A stretch of 64,000 nucleotides of DNA from Phenylobacterium sp. (lineage in GTDB: Bacteria > Pseudomonadota > Alphaproteobacteria > Caulobacterales > Caulobacteraceae): positions 62,001 through 126,000 of the forward strand of contig NZ_SCVD01000012.1 of the NCBI RefSeq assembly GCF_004297125.1, in the 5' to 3' direction. Under the pieces are notes generated by a model, which was given only the letters and a program-made list of their open reading frames with translations, was not told the origin of the DNA and did not search any database. Every line of letters begins with the position of its first letter. Positions within the stretch are counted from its first letter, which is position 1. Position numbers and translations under genes: made by a program. Below are positions 7,327 through 17,140 of the stretch, one piece after another.

Positions 7327-8715
7327 ATGCCGCAAGCCGTCGCCGAACTCGACGATATCCAGGGCCTGCTGAAGACGGGCTACGGCCCGCTGACGGAGGC
7401 CAGCAACCTTGTGCTATGGGTGCGCGACCCGGGCCTGGCGCGGGCCTGGTTGGCGACATTCCGGCCGACCACCATGGGCGACCTCGCGCGCACCCGTGTG
7501 GCGATTGCGCGCCACCTCGCGGTGAGCGCGCCCGGCCTGTCGGCCCTGGGCCTGCCCGATACGGTGCTGGAGCGGTTCTCGCCCGAGTTCGTGGGCGGTA
7601 TGGCGGCGGACCCGGCCCGCTCGCGCCGGCTGGGCGACGTGGGGGCCAACGCTCCGGCCAGGTGGGCATGGGGACAGGCCGGACTCGAGCCTCACCTGCT
7701 CCTGATGCTCTTCGCCCTGCCTGGCGGCTTGCCGGCGCTGCTGGCCGAAACCCGGACGCCCGCTTTCGAGGCCGCCTTCGAGGCCCTGGAACTGCCCACC
7801 GCGCCGCTGGACGGACGGGAGCCGTTCGGGTTCGTGGACGGGCTGAGCCAGCCCGTCGTCGACTGGGACGCGGAGCGCCGGCCCGACACCTCCGAGGATC
7901 TCGACTACGGCAATCTGATCTCGGCCGGCGAATTCCTGCTGGGCTATCCCAACGAGTACGGCCTGGTGACCCGCTCCCCGGCGACGGAAGACGCCGACCT
8001 CGGCCGGAACGGAACCTACCTGGTGTTCCGCCAACTCCACCAGGACGTGGAGGGCTTCTGGAACTTCGTGAACGCCAACGGCGGCCTGCCCCTGGCCGAG
8101 GCCATGGTCGGTCGCAAACTCGACGGCGAGCCACTGGCCCGCACGGGCGAGCGACCCATCCGCGGTGTGGGGCCAAAACAGTCCGACATCGACTTCAACG
8201 GCTATGATTTCGAGAGCGACGTCGACGGCCTGCGCTGCCCGATCACGGGCCATGTGCGGCGGGCCAATCCGCGCACCGGCGATCAGCCCGGCGGCAACCT
8301 GGGGATCATCCGCAAGCTTGCCGGCATGCTGGGCCTGGGCATCGAGCGGCGGCCCGACACCATCGCCTCGAGCCGCTATCACCGGCTGCTGCGGCGGGGC
8401 CGCAAGTACGGGGCCGGGGCGGACACTGGCCTGCACTTCATCTGCCTGGGCGCCAGCATCGCGCGGCAGTTCGAGTTTGTGCAGGGCGCCTGGCTGGACA
8501 GCGCGAAGTTCGGCGGCCTGAGCGGGGAGCAGGATCCGCTGCTGGGCTCGCGCCAGCCGCATCCGGCCGGCCATGCCACCGACGCCTTTCGCTGGCCGCA
8601 GCGTGCCGGGCCCTGCCGCACCCTGGAGGGCCTGCCCCAGTTCGTCACCGTGCGGGGCGGCGCTTATTTCTTCCTGCCGGGGGTGAAGGCGCTGCGCTAC
8701 CTCGCCGCCCTCTAA
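7327..8715 (+). CDS. DyP-type haem peroxidase
   Basis: The 462-residue protein carries FGFVDGLSQPVVDW near residue 170, the GxxDG signature whose Asp assists peroxide activation in dye-decolourising peroxidases. Further on, a haem-ligand histidine is plausible in SSRYHRLLRRGRKYG, followed by LHFICLGASIARQFEFVQ, a block typical of the C-terminal ferredoxin-like half. There is no signal peptide or Tat motif, so it is probably cytoplasmic. The family oxidises dyes, phenols and other substrates with hydrogen peroxide. Its stop overlaps the convergent catalase-like gene by 4 nt. A link to the oxidoreductases that face it is likely. Confidence 0.88.
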   Translation: MPQAVAELDDIQGLLKTGYGPLTEASNLVLWVRDPGLARAWLATFRPTTMGDLARTRVAIARHLAVSAPGLSALGLPDTVLERFSPEFVGGMAADPARSRRLGDVGANAPARWAWGQAGLEPHLLLMLFALPGGLPALLAETRTPAFEAAFEALELPTAPLDGREPFGFVDGLSQPVVDWDAERRPDTSEDLDYGNLISAGEFLLGYPNEYGLVTRSPATEDADLGRNGTYLVFRQLHQDVEGFWNFVNANGGLPLAEAMVGRKLDGEPLARTGERPIRGVGPKQSDIDFNGYDFESDVDGLRCPITGHVRRANPRTGDQPGGNLGIIRKLAGMLGLGIERRPDTIASSRYHRLLRRGRKYGAGADTGLHFICLGASIARQFEFVQGAWLDSAKFGGLSGEQDPLLGSRQPHPAGHATDAFRWPQRAGPCRTLEGLPQFVTVRGGAYFFLPGVKALRYLAAL

Positions 8716-9890
8716 AAGACCTCATCGCCGGTCGGCTCCATGTGGGGCGCCTGGTTCATCTGCTGCCGGAACTGGCTGAGCTCGTAGTAGAGCCGCCGCC
8801 GCGTCCGCCCCTGGCTGCCCAGCGGCCGATGCTCCGGCAGTGCGTGCCAGGGATTGTACTTCAGGTTACGGTTGAACGCCTCTTGGGCCGGCGTGTCGAA
8901 CACTTGGCGCGGGATCTTCAGGGTGGCGACCGTCACGTAAGGCGACAGCCGTTCCGGCCAGTAGACGCCAGCATGCTCGATCGGCATCCGGTGCGCGTCG
9001 GTCTGGACCTGGACGGCGATGTCGAAAGTCACGTCGCGCTCGTCGAGGGTCTTGCGCATGTTGTCGCGCAGGTAGTTGTCCGGCACCCGGCCGAAGGGCA
9101 GGCCAGGGATTTTCCGAGGCACCTTGGAGCGGGGGAAGAACGCGTACTTCATCGCCCGCCCTTCGCCGAGCAGGTAGGGGACGTTCGAGTAGTAGGCCTC
9201 GCCCAGCGGGTTGCTCATGGTCTTGTTCCACAGGGCCTGCATCAGCATGTCGAGGATGTGCGGGTCCCTCGGGTTCAAGAAGTACCAGAGCGGTTGATGC
9301 AGCAGGCTCCAGTGCTGGAGCTTGGCGTTCTCAATGGAATTCGGCGTGACGAAGGTGGGCGTGCAGACGCAGATCAGGTCCTGGGTGTGCTCCTCCTCGT
9401 CCATCAGCTTGGGACCCTCGACGCCCATCAGCTTGATGCTCATGGAGCCGAAGCCCACGTCGTCGATGTCCTTGGGGACGTCCGGTCCCGGCCCGGCGTA
9501 GCGGACCCAGGCCTTGAAGGTCCGCGGCGTGGCGAAGACGCCGTGGCGGACATGTTCGGGCAGGCCATCCAGCACGGTCACCTCGCCGCGCACCAGGCCG
9601 TGGGTCTTGGTGTTGCCGCCGCGCTCGTAGCCGCCCGGCTTGAACCGGCCGCGCATCTGTTCGCGCATCAGGTCGATGATCGCCTGGGTGGCCTCTTCCT
9701 CGCCGGGCTGCAGCCGCTCCTCGGCCAGCTTCAGGCCCTCGTTCCTGCGGCCGACGTTGATGAAGAACTGGAAGATGGCGCACAGCGTCGGGCGGAACAT
9801 TGCGTCCAGCACGTCACGCACGGGTGGTTCCAGCCGACGCTCGATCCGGCTGACCTTGACGAGGACATCATGCAACCGCTGCAGGGGCAT
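8712..9890 (-). CDS. catalase-family haem protein
   Basis: The 392-residue sequence is short of a full catalase but carries its core layout: THGLVRGEVTVLDGLPEHVR, matching the distal histidine strand, then GVFATPRTFKAWVRYA, matching the catalase TPxxxRFS block, and near the C terminus RRRLYYELSQFR, where Tyr is the likely proximal haem ligand. Small catalase-like proteins include allene oxide synthases and peroxidases acting on fatty-acid hydroperoxides. GGAGG precedes ATG 9890, which lies 23 nt inside the GMC gene, so the two are co-translated. Which substrate it uses cannot be read from the sequence. Confidence 0.8.
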   Translation of the reverse strand: MPLQRLHDVLVKVSRIERRLEPPVRDVLDAMFRPTLCAIFQFFINVGRRNEGLKLAEERLQPGEEEATQAIIDLMREQMRGRFKPGGYERGGNTKTHGLVRGEVTVLDGLPEHVRHGVFATPRTFKAWVRYAGPGPDVPKDIDDVGFGSMSIKLMGVEGPKLMDEEEHTQDLICVCTPTFVTPNSIENAKLQHWSLLHQPLWYFLNPRDPHILDMLMQALWNKTMSNPLGEAYYSNVPYLLGEGRAMKYAFFPRSKVPRKIPGLPFGRVPDNYLRDNMRKTLDERDVTFDIAVQVQTDAHRMPIEHAGVYWPERLSPYVTVATLKIPRQVFDTPAQEAFNRNLKYNPWHALPEHRPLGSQGRTRRRLYYELSQFRQQMNQAPHMEPTGDEVF

Positions 9891-11763
9891 GGAGGGCCTC
9901 CTTGTGGGGCGCCGGCGCGGCTAGGGCCGCCGCATGGATGACGTCGGCCGCCTTCTCGCCGATCACATACACTGCGCAGGCGATGAAGAAGCCGGGGATG
10001 CGGGGGAACACCGAGGCGTCGACCACGCGCAGTCCCGTCGTTCCATGCACCCGGAAGTCGGAGTCCAGCACCCCTCCCTGGTCCCGTGGGCCGATGGCGC
10101 AGGTGCACGAGGCGTGATGGCCCCACGCGTGATCGCGCACGTACTGTTCTATCTGCGCCGGCGTGCGGACGTCCGGCCCCGGCTCGGCTTCGGCGGCGAT
10201 GAGGCCGCGTCGCCGTAGCGGCTCGGCCATCCGGCGGGCGAACTGAACCGCGTGGACCATGGCGCCGAGATCGGCGCGCGCATCACCGGTCCCCTCCTCG
10301 AAGTGGTGGAAGTTGATCGCGGGCGGCTCCAATGGGTCCGCAGAGCGTAGCGTCACGCGCCCGCCGCGGTTCTCGGTGCGGGCCTTCAGCACGGTCCAGG
10401 TCAGGTAATTGTGGCCCGCGGCGACCTCGGCCGAATAGCCGGGATAGTAGCCCCGGAACGGCGCCAGCAGGCCCATGAAGAAGAGGTCGCGCGGCCCCTT
10501 CCCGGCGGCTGGGGAGCGCTTGGCCACCGCGACCGCGGCGCCGTTGGTGATGTACATCCCGGAGCCGGCTGTCCATTGGGCGAAGAGGGCGTCGGTGGCG
10601 TCGAAGCGGGCGTGCGCCAGCGCCTGCCAATCGGCCCGCAGCCGGTTCACCACCCCCACCTCGTAGCGGTCCTGCAGGTTGCGGCCGACGCCGGGCAGGG
10701 CGACGCGCACTTGGACGCCGTGCCGCGCCAGCTCCTCGGCCGGGCCGATGCCCGACAGCATCAAGATTTGCGGCGTGTTGAACGCGCCTCCGGCCAGGAT
10801 CACCTCGCGCCGGGCCCGGAGGGTTCCGGTCGCCCCCGTCCCGGGGTGCGGGCGGGGGCTGGCGCGGTAGAGACGTTCCCCGCGGCGGTACTCGACCCCG
10901 ACAGCCCGCTGGCTCGCGTCGAACAGCACCCGGGTCGCCAGAGCGTGGGTCACGATCTCGAGCCGGCCGCCGGCCGCCGCCGCGCGGTCCCGCGCGTCCA
11001 GAACCCGCTCGCGGCTCCCGACACGGCGGTGCGTCCGGGTGCTGAGCGGGGTGTACCAGACGCGGGCGTTGCGACCGGCGATCTGCCGCTTCGAGTTCGG
11101 ATCGGCGCGCCCGAGGAACAGCCTGACCATGGCCCCTAACGCACGCGGCCCGCGCACCAGGGCGGCCTGGGCGCTGTCGGCGATGAGGCGCAGCATCTGG
11201 GGGTCCAGGCAGGCCTGTCGTGGCAGCGCGCGCTCAGTGGTCAGCCAACCGTTCCAGCCGTGGCCGCTGAAATCGAGGCCCAGCCGCGCCAGGAACCGCA
11301 GCACCGGCCGGTGCCGGCAGTTCTCCAGCCGGCGGAAATAGGCGCTCATCTTCTTCGGCGCCCAGGACGGGTCGCCGGTGAGGTCTTCGATCTGCTTCCA
11401 GTCGGCGTCGTCCGGCCGGATCAGGATCATGGCGTTATGCGCCGTGCAGCCGCCGAGCGTGGCGGCGCGGGGATAGAGCACGCCCTGCGGCTGTCGCTTC
11501 CAGTCCGCCGCCTGCTTCGCCGGGTCGGCATAGTGCTCGACGAAAAAGTTCCAGCTGATCGCCGGGCATTCCGAGGCGAACGGATGGAAGGCCGGCACGT
11601 CATAGTCGGCGGGCATGCGCTCGCCGCCGTCGTGCGGATCGCCTCCGGCTTCCAGCAGCAGCACCCTGTGGCCGTACTCCGCCAGGCGCGCCGCGACCGT
11701 CCCCCCGCCGGCGCCCGAGCCGACCACGATGTAGTCCCATTCCAGTTCCGACGGGTCGTCCAT
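9868..11763 (-). CDS. GMC-family FAD-dependent oxidoreductase
   Basis: The 631-residue protein opens with a Rossmann motif, YIVVGSGAGGGTVAARLAEY, and ends HHASCTCAIGPRDQGGVLDS plus VVDASVFPRIPGFFI, the GMC C-terminal signature with the HxH-type active-site region (HHAS). AGGAFNTPQILMLSGIG is the second GMC signature. The family oxidises alcohols, sterols or long-chain substrates through FAD. No signal peptide is seen. It lies in one operon with the dihaem cytochrome (10 nt gap) and the catalase-like gene (overlap), which suggests electrons are passed from the flavoprotein to the cytochrome. Confidence 0.93.
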   Translation of the reverse strand: MDDPSELEWDYIVVGSGAGGGTVAARLAEYGHRVLLLEAGGDPHDGGERMPADYDVPAFHPFASECPAISWNFFVEHYADPAKQAADWKRQPQGVLYPRAATLGGCTAHNAMILIRPDDADWKQIEDLTGDPSWAPKKMSAYFRRLENCRHRPVLRFLARLGLDFSGHGWNGWLTTERALPRQACLDPQMLRLIADSAQAALVRGPRALGAMVRLFLGRADPNSKRQIAGRNARVWYTPLSTRTHRRVGSRERVLDARDRAAAAGGRLEIVTHALATRVLFDASQRAVGVEYRRGERLYRASPRPHPGTGATGTLRARREVILAGGAFNTPQILMLSGIGPAEELARHGVQVRVALPGVGRNLQDRYEVGVVNRLRADWQALAHARFDATDALFAQWTAGSGMYITNGAAVAVAKRSPAAGKGPRDLFFMGLLAPFRGYYPGYSAEVAAGHNYLTWTVLKARTENRGGRVTLRSADPLEPPAINFHHFEEGTGDARADLGAMVHAVQFARRMAEPLRRRGLIAAEAEPGPDVRTPAQIEQYVRDHAWGHHASCTCAIGPRDQGGVLDSDFRVHGTTGLRVVDASVFPRIPGFFIACAVYVIGEKAADVIHAAALAAPAPHKEALHAPAAVA

Positions 11764-11773
11764 CGGCGAGGGC

Positions 11774-14446
11774 TCAGAACGTCTTGAGGAAGGCGATCAG
11801 CGCTGTCTTGTCCTCGTCGGCCAGGGGAGTTTCGGTTCCCCACGCCTTCTCGTCGGCGCTGAGCGCGTCCTGGCGGTTGAAGGCGGCCGTGCCGAACAGG
11901 TGGCCGCGATTGACCACGAAGTCGGGGCACTTGCTGAGCGCCAGGAACGGCTCGCGTACATCGGCGAAGTGGGTGCGCAGCGCGTCGCCCTGGGTCCCCG
12001 GCGGCAGGGTGCGCAGGTCGTTCTTCAGCCGGTGCGCCACCGTCAGCAGCCGCCAGGCGTTCGCCAGCCGCTCGAACGGATTGTCGCTCTCGGCCCGCAG
12101 CTTGGTGTTCGACAGCAGGTTGACCGGCATGCCCTTCGGGATCGGCCCCAGCACCAGGGCGCCCTTCATCGAGGCCGGCATGACCGGATAGCCTGGGAAG
12201 TCGCGCAGCAGCTTCGCCTGGTCGGCCGGGTCGTAGACCATGCCGGGATAGAAGCCCTTGAGGATGCCGCGGATGGGCTTCAGGTCGTCAGGCACGAAGG
12301 CCGGTGCGATCACCAGCCAGCTCACGTCCGTGGTCCGGTCGATGACGCCGTGCGCCTTGGCGCCGAGGACGCTGTCGACGGCTCGCCGCTCGGGCCACAG
12401 CATCTGTTCGATCGAGGGCTGGAAGACCTTCATCCGGTCCTCCACCCCGACCATCGGCGTGGCCTCATAAGGCTGCCCGCGCGGCGTCAGCTCGGTACGA
12501 TAGCTGAACGGTCCCACCGAATTGTTCAGCAGGTAGGGCGCGGTGGACCACACCGAGATCAGCGATGGCGGCCGGGTATAGCCGCGACCGCCCGCGGGCA
12601 TCTTGTAGGGCTTCATCTGGCCGGTGAACGGATCGGCCACGGTGATGGTCCCCACGGACGGCAGCTCCTTGTAGCTGTCCGACGAGAAGTCGTTCCAGAT
12701 GTTGCCGCGTAGCGCGTTGGTCGCCAGCGGACTGCAGGCGTTGGTGCGCAGCAGGGTCGCGGGCACCCGGAACTCGGCCGATAGGTAGTTGTGGTCGAGG
12801 AAGTCCGGCGCGTTCACGATCTTGCGCATCTCGGCCTTGAAGGCAGGCGTCTGGCTGCGCTTCCAATAGTTGGAGAAGCACTGCAGGTAGCCCGGGCCGA
12901 CGCAGCGATCCTTGGTCAACTCGGCCACCGCGCTCGGCGGCAGCTTGCTGGAGTGGCAGCGTGCGCAGGTGTCGGCAAAGGCCTGCTTGCCGCGGGCCAG
13001 GGTGGCCGGATCGACCGCCAGGTGCGCCGCGCCGCCGGGCGCGGAGGCCAGCCGGTCAGGCCGTCCGGCCTTCAGGAAGAACAGCGCGGTGTTCGGCGTG
13101 CCGGCCTCCGTGGCCTGCCAGTAGGTCGAGTTTTTCTCCGCCGTGGAGATGCGGATCGGGGTGATCGACTTGCCGCCGGCCACTGGGTTGAAGTGGAGGA
13201 ACCATTCCTCCGAAAACAGGCCGATGTTCAGATAGACGCGGTTCAGCGCCCCCAACGCTCCGACGGAATCCGAGCCGTCCTTCAGCACCCGCGGGGTCAG
13301 CACCTGGCCGGGAGGCGTGTAGAAGGCGGTGAGCGGGCCGCTGGAGACGTAGCTGTTGAACTGCTTGTTGTTGCGTTCGCCGCCCTTGATCGTCTCGCGC
13401 CCCAGATAGCGCGCCCCGCCCGGCAGACTTTCGGTCGCCGCGACCCCCAGGCGGTCGTCCAGGCTGTAGATGGCGTTCATGGTCCGGGGGTTGTTGATCA
13501 TGTCGGTGGAGACCAGCGAGGTATCCATGGCTCCCGGCCGATAGGTGTGGACGAGCTGGAACATGTAATTCTTGACGTCGGCGTCGTGCACGAACAGCCG
13601 GTCGACCCACATGTACTGCGCGCCCACCGTCGAATTCAGCTCGGCGAATTTCGGGTGCTCGGGATCGGCGGGCGGGGCGATGGGGCTAGGCCCCACGTGA
13701 CAGAAGCCGCACGACATCCCCACGCGGTACGGCCGCACCAGCTTCGGGTCGTTGTAGTAGCCCGGGTCTTCGTAATAGCGCTTCGGGTCCCACTTCTTGG
13801 CCGCGGCGTCATCGAAGGCGGGATTGGGGAACAGGCGCAGGCCCATCACACCGGTGGGATAGCCATAGTACGAGCCTATAGGCATGGCGGCAGGCGGCCG
13901 CGCGCCGTCGGCGAAACGAGTGTCCGCTCGGAAGGCCTTGCCGCGGAAGCCGGTCTTGACGCCGGGGTAGGCGGCTTCGTCGGCGAACGGATCGGGGCCG
14001 CAACCTTCGCCTTCGACCCGGACGTCCAGGTAGAGCCCGAACCGCTGCGGGTCGGGCGCCGTGGGTTCCTGGAAGCAGGGCTCGTTGACCAGCCCCAGGT
14101 TCGCCCAGCGGTTCTCACGATGAAACGTTTGGCCCGGATAGGAGGTGACGATCTTCAGGAGGTCGAAGGCCCCGAAGGTCTTCTCGGTCATGGCGTCCCA
14201 GAACCGGTCGTTGCCGCCGGTCCACACCAGCCACATGTTGCGACCCTGAACCTGGCGCTCATTCAGCGCCACGCCATTGTCCATGTCGCGGAAGTAGTCG
14301 ACGCCCGAGTGCGGGAACGATGCGGCCTCGCGTCCCACCGTCTTGGCCTCGTCAAGGACGGAGCCAGATTTCGGGCCCCGATCGCAGCCCGCCATGGCGA
14401 GCAAGGCCATCAACGCCGCGCAGACACCCCACCGCCGCGACCGCAT
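11774..14446 (-). CDS. dihaem cytochrome c lipoprotein
   Basis: ATG 14446 is preceded by GGAGG; the frame runs to a GTG at 14458 that would include this site. The 890-residue product has a lipoprotein signal ending LLAMAGC, so it is probably anchored to the outer or inner membrane and faces the periplasm. Two haem-c motifs are visible, CGFCH (in GMSCGFCHVGPSP) and CARCH (in DTCARCHSSKLPP). RPPSLISVWSTAPYLLNNSV resembles the cytochrome-c-peroxidase/MauG block with TAPYLHNGS. The dihaem-peroxidase or rubber-oxygenase-like superfamily is therefore likely. It is first in the operon with GMC and catalase-like genes. Confidence 0.85.
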   Translation of the reverse strand: MRSRRWGVCAALMALLAMAGCDRGPKSGSVLDEAKTVGREAASFPHSGVDYFRDMDNGVALNERQVQGRNMWLVWTGGNDRFWDAMTEKTFGAFDLLKIVTSYPGQTFHRENRWANLGLVNEPCFQEPTAPDPQRFGLYLDVRVEGEGCGPDPFADEAAYPGVKTGFRGKAFRADTRFADGARPPAAMPIGSYYGYPTGVMGLRLFPNPAFDDAAAKKWDPKRYYEDPGYYNDPKLVRPYRVGMSCGFCHVGPSPIAPPADPEHPKFAELNSTVGAQYMWVDRLFVHDADVKNYMFQLVHTYRPGAMDTSLVSTDMINNPRTMNAIYSLDDRLGVAATESLPGGARYLGRETIKGGERNNKQFNSYVSSGPLTAFYTPPGQVLTPRVLKDGSDSVGALGALNRVYLNIGLFSEEWFLHFNPVAGGKSITPIRISTAEKNSTYWQATEAGTPNTALFFLKAGRPDRLASAPGGAAHLAVDPATLARGKQAFADTCARCHSSKLPPSAVAELTKDRCVGPGYLQCFSNYWKRSQTPAFKAEMRKIVNAPDFLDHNYLSAEFRVPATLLRTNACSPLATNALRGNIWNDFSSDSYKELPSVGTITVADPFTGQMKPYKMPAGGRGYTRPPSLISVWSTAPYLLNNSVGPFSYRTELTPRGQPYEATPMVGVEDRMKVFQPSIEQMLWPERRAVDSVLGAKAHGVIDRTTDVSWLVIAPAFVPDDLKPIRGILKGFYPGMVYDPADQAKLLRDFPGYPVMPASMKGALVLGPIPKGMPVNLLSNTKLRAESDNPFERLANAWRLLTVAHRLKNDLRTLPPGTQGDALRTHFADVREPFLALSKCPDFVVNRGHLFGTAAFNRQDALSADEKAWGTETPLADEDKTALIAFLKTF

Positions 14447-14795
14447 CAGCCCCTCCACACGTCAGGTTTGTACGCGTGCAACTGCCGCGAGCGTAGCAGA
14501 TGAGCCTATGCCGTGAAGGGGAAAACGCTCGACTGCGCTACGCACCAAACAGGTTGCAGGGCAGGCCGCGACGGAGGCGGCAGCAAGCCAGACCGCTGGC
14601 GCTGCGTGGTGATGTTGATCACCTCGTCACCGGCCGCTTGATGATCGGAAAGAAGCAACCGTAGACGGTCTGATCGCCGGTGGGCCGCCCGGTGCGGGCG
14701 GAGGGCATGATGGATGTGGCGAGAGTCCGCTGTAGGGCGAGGTGTCAGAGTCTGCTCGTGGCGCGAGCCGGACCATTCTTCTAGCCGCCGGAAAC
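14447..14795. other. 349-nt gap, possible promoter of the redox operon
   Basis: The gap lies between the cytochrome start and the end of the LysR gene, both on the minus strand. The only long open frames are complementary or offset shadows. It must contain the promoter of the three-gene redox operon, but no hexamer pair can be picked out with confidence. No repeat or RNA gene was noticed. Confidence 0.4.
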
Positions 14796-15707
14796 TCAGC
14801 GTTGCTCGTTGGGCTGCTCCGCTATCCGGCGGGCAAGCGCCACGAAGGCCTTGAAGGCGGCTGAGGGGTTTTTTCGGCCGGGATAGTAGAGGCACAGGGC
14901 CGGCCGCTGAAGCGCGAAGCTTTCCAGCACCGGGATGAGACGGCCGGTCGCGATCTCGCTGCGCACGTCGGGCTCCATGAAGAAGCCGAGCCCCAGGCCT
15001 TCCAGCACGGCCGTCCTGGAGAGCCCGGCCTCGTCCAGCGTGATGGGCCCCGTCACGTCGACATGGACGGTCTCCCCACGGAGCGTGAACGGCCAGCGGA
15101 AGAGCGCGCCGTTCGGCAGCCGGATTCGGATGCAGGCGTGGTGGAGGAGGTCGCTCGGGACCTGCGGCGCAGGGTGGGTGTCGAAATAGCGCGGAGCACC
15201 CACGACGACGTAGCGGAGCGCGGGGCTCACCGGCACGGCGATCATATCGCTGGGCACGAGATCGGCGACGCGGACCCCGAGGTCGAAGCCTTCGGCCACC
15301 ACGTCGACCAACCTGCCTTCGGTGACGAGGTCCACATGCACATCGGGGTAGCACCGCAAGTACTCCAAGATCAGCGGCGACAGGACCTCGCGGGCGGCGG
15401 TGGCGAACGCATTGATCCGCAGCACCCCCGAGGGTGTCGCCTGCTGTCCTCGCACAAGATCCATCGCCCCATGGATGTCCTGCAGGGCGGGGCCGACCTG
15501 TTGCACGAAGGTGCGTCCGGCGTCCGTCAGTGAGACGCTGCGGGTCGTGCGGTTGAAGAGGCGCACGCCCAGTGACGCCTCCAGCTTGGCGACGGCGTTG
15601 CTGAGCGCCGTCGTCGATACGCCGAGATCGAGCGCCGCACGCCGGAACGAGGCCCTTCGGGCGACGGCGAGCACCGCGTCGAGATCGCTCAGACCGGCTC
15701 GATACAT
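14796..15707 (-). CDS. LysR-family transcriptional regulator
   Basis: The 303-residue protein starts [20 protein letters not shown] and shows the LysR winged-helix [41 protein letters not shown] at residues 18-57, then an effector-binding domain with [15 protein letters not shown] and a hinge at [10 protein letters not shown]. An ATG at 15767 would add 20 residues but lacks a ribosome site; the shorter start gives the usual LysR N terminus. It is divergent from the NTF2-like/SDR pair with 98 nt between starts, the standard layout for a LysR regulator and its target. Confidence 0.92.
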   Translation of the reverse strand: MYRAGLSDLDAVLAVARRASFRRAALDLGVSTTALSNAVAKLEASLGVRLFNRTTRSVSLTDAGRTFVQQVGPALQDIHGAMDLVRGQQATPSGVLRINAFATAAREVLSPLILEYLRCYPDVHVDLVTEGRLVDVVAEGFDLGVRVADLVPSDMIAVPVSPALRYVVVGAPRYFDTHPAPQVPSDLLHHACIRIRLPNGALFRWPFTLRGETVHVDVTGPITLDEAGLSRTAVLEGLGLGFFMEPDVRSEIATGRLIPVLESFALQRPALCLYYPGRKNPSAAFKAFVALARRIAEQPNEQR

Positions 15708-15805
15708 TGTCCCGAGTTTCGTGACTTCACGTCCCGATCTGTCCGTCTTATCGCGACGATTGTCCATGGTTAGCTGGGAGGGACGGAGCACCAAGGAGCA
15801 AAGAC

Positions 15806-16129
15806 ATGGACCTACATCCCGCGATCCAGACCTATTTCGACGCCGACCGGCGTCGCGACCGCGACGCCCTGACTCAGGCCTTCCGCCCCGACGCGACCGT
15901 GGCCGACGAGGGCCGCATCCACGAAGGCCGCGACGCCATCGGCGCATGGTGGTCCGAGACGAAGGCGCAGTATGAGGCGGTCCTCGAACCGCAGGAGGCG
16001 ACGCGGGCGGACGGCGCGAGCGTCGTGCGGACGCGGGTGAGCGGAAATTTTCCCGGCAGTCCCGCGACCCTGACCTTCGCCTTCGAGGTGGCGGGCGATC
16101 GGATCAAGGGCCTGGAGATCGGGGCATGA
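15806..16129 (+). CDS. NTF2-like / SnoaL-type protein
   Basis: The 107-residue product has the NTF2-like cone fold pattern: [22 protein letters not shown], then [20 protein letters not shown] with [11 protein letters not shown], then a C-terminal set of strands [26 protein letters not shown]. Such proteins act as small isomerases, cyclases or binding proteins. AAGGAG lies upstream of ATG 15806. Its TGA overlaps the SDR start by 4 nt, and it faces the LysR gene. Probably the first gene of a LysR-controlled two-gene operon. Confidence 0.85.
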   Translation: MDLHPAIQTYFDADRRRDRDALTQAFRPDATVADEGRIHEGRDAIGAWWSETKAQYEAVLEPQEATRADGASVVRTRVSGNFPGSPATLTFAFEVAGDRIKGLEIGA

Positions 16130-16905
16130 GCGGCTTCCTGTCTCTCGAGGGCAAACGAGCGCTCGTCACCTCGGGCACACGCGGCGCCGGCGCGGCCACG
16201 GTGGCCTTGTTCCGCGAGTTGGGCGCTCGCGTCCTGACCGTTGCGCGATCCCGGGCGGACCGTTCTCCCGACCAGATGTTCGTCGAAGCCGACTTGAGCA
16301 CGCCTGTGGGCTGCAACGCCGTCGCGTCGGCCGTGCTCGACCGGCTGGGCGGGGTCGATATCCTTGTCCACATGCTGGGCGGCTCGTCGGCGCCCCCCGG
16401 CGGGATCGCGGCGCTGGGCGACGAGATCTGGGCCAGGGAGCTCGACCTCAACCTGATGCCTGCGGTCCGCCTGGATCGGGCGCTCGTGCCCGGGATGGCG
16501 GCGCAGGGCGCAGGCGTCGTGATCCACGTCACGTCGATCCAGCATCTCATACCGTTGCCGGAGGCGACGACGGCCTATGCCGCCGCGAAGGCGGCGCTCT
16601 CGACCTACAGCAAGAGCCTGTCCAAGGAGGTCGCGCCAAAGGGCGTGCGGGTGGTGCGCGTCGCCCCGGGCTGGATCGAGACCGAGGCCGCGGTGGCTTT
16701 GAGCGACCGCCTGGCCCGCGACGCCGGGGTCGACCGTGAAGGTGGCAAGCAGATCATCATGCAGTCACTCGGGGGCATTCCGCTGGGCCGCCCGGCCAAG
16801 CCTGAGGAGGTCGCGAACCTGGTGGCCTTTCTGGCCTCGGAGCGCGCTGCATCGATCACCGGTGCGGAGTACCTCATCGACGGCGGGACGGTCCCTACGG
16901 CCTGA
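16126..16905 (+). CDS. short-chain dehydrogenase/reductase
   Basis: The 259-residue protein has the SDR layout: cofactor loop [16 protein letters not shown] (a variant of TGxxxGxG), [11 protein letters not shown] for the NNAG position, catalytic Ser in [10 protein letters not shown] and the YxxxK pair in [10 protein letters not shown]. The C terminus [12 protein letters not shown] is the classical enoyl/ketoacyl-reductase ending. It uses NAD(P)H to interconvert a carbonyl and an alcohol; the substrate is unknown. It is coupled with the NTF2-like gene and is the last gene before the putative attR. Confidence 0.92.
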   Translation: MSGFLSLEGKRALVTSGTRGAGAATVALFRELGARVLTVARSRADRSPDQMFVEADLSTPVGCNAVASAVLDRLGGVDILVHMLGGSSAPPGGIAALGDEIWARELDLNLMPAVRLDRALVPGMAAQGAGVVIHVTSIQHLIPLPEATTAYAAAKAALSTYSKSLSKEVAPKGVRVVRVAPGWIETEAAVALSDRLARDAGVDREGGKQIIMQSLGGIPLGRPAKPEEVANLVAFLASERAASITGAEYLIDGGTVPTA

Positions 16906-17044
16906 ACGGACCGTGGCGAGACGGCGTCGGAGACGAGTTTGGGCGGCTCGCGATGTCCCCATTGCGACCTCGACGCAATGTCAGCAACTGGCGCGTCAGA
17001 GGCTCTGGCACCAAGCGGGCTGCATTGGATTGCGGGCTGGCGGC

Positions 17045-17104
17045 GGTTAGACAACACGCCGGAAAGTCTTTGGAATTCAATGTGTAAATGTAGCCGGGTT
17101 AGAC
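17045..17104 (+). repeat. two GGTTAGAC copies beside attR
   Basis: Direct copies at 17045-17052 and 17097-17104; the second is part of gggttagac, a 9-mer also found at 423-431 beside the tRNA. Spacing is 52 nt. Together with the left pair they suggest arm-type sites of a tyrosine recombinase. Confidence 0.45.
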
Positions 17105-17140
17105 GTTCCAACGGTTTGATTTCATTGGGGCAGGGGATAT

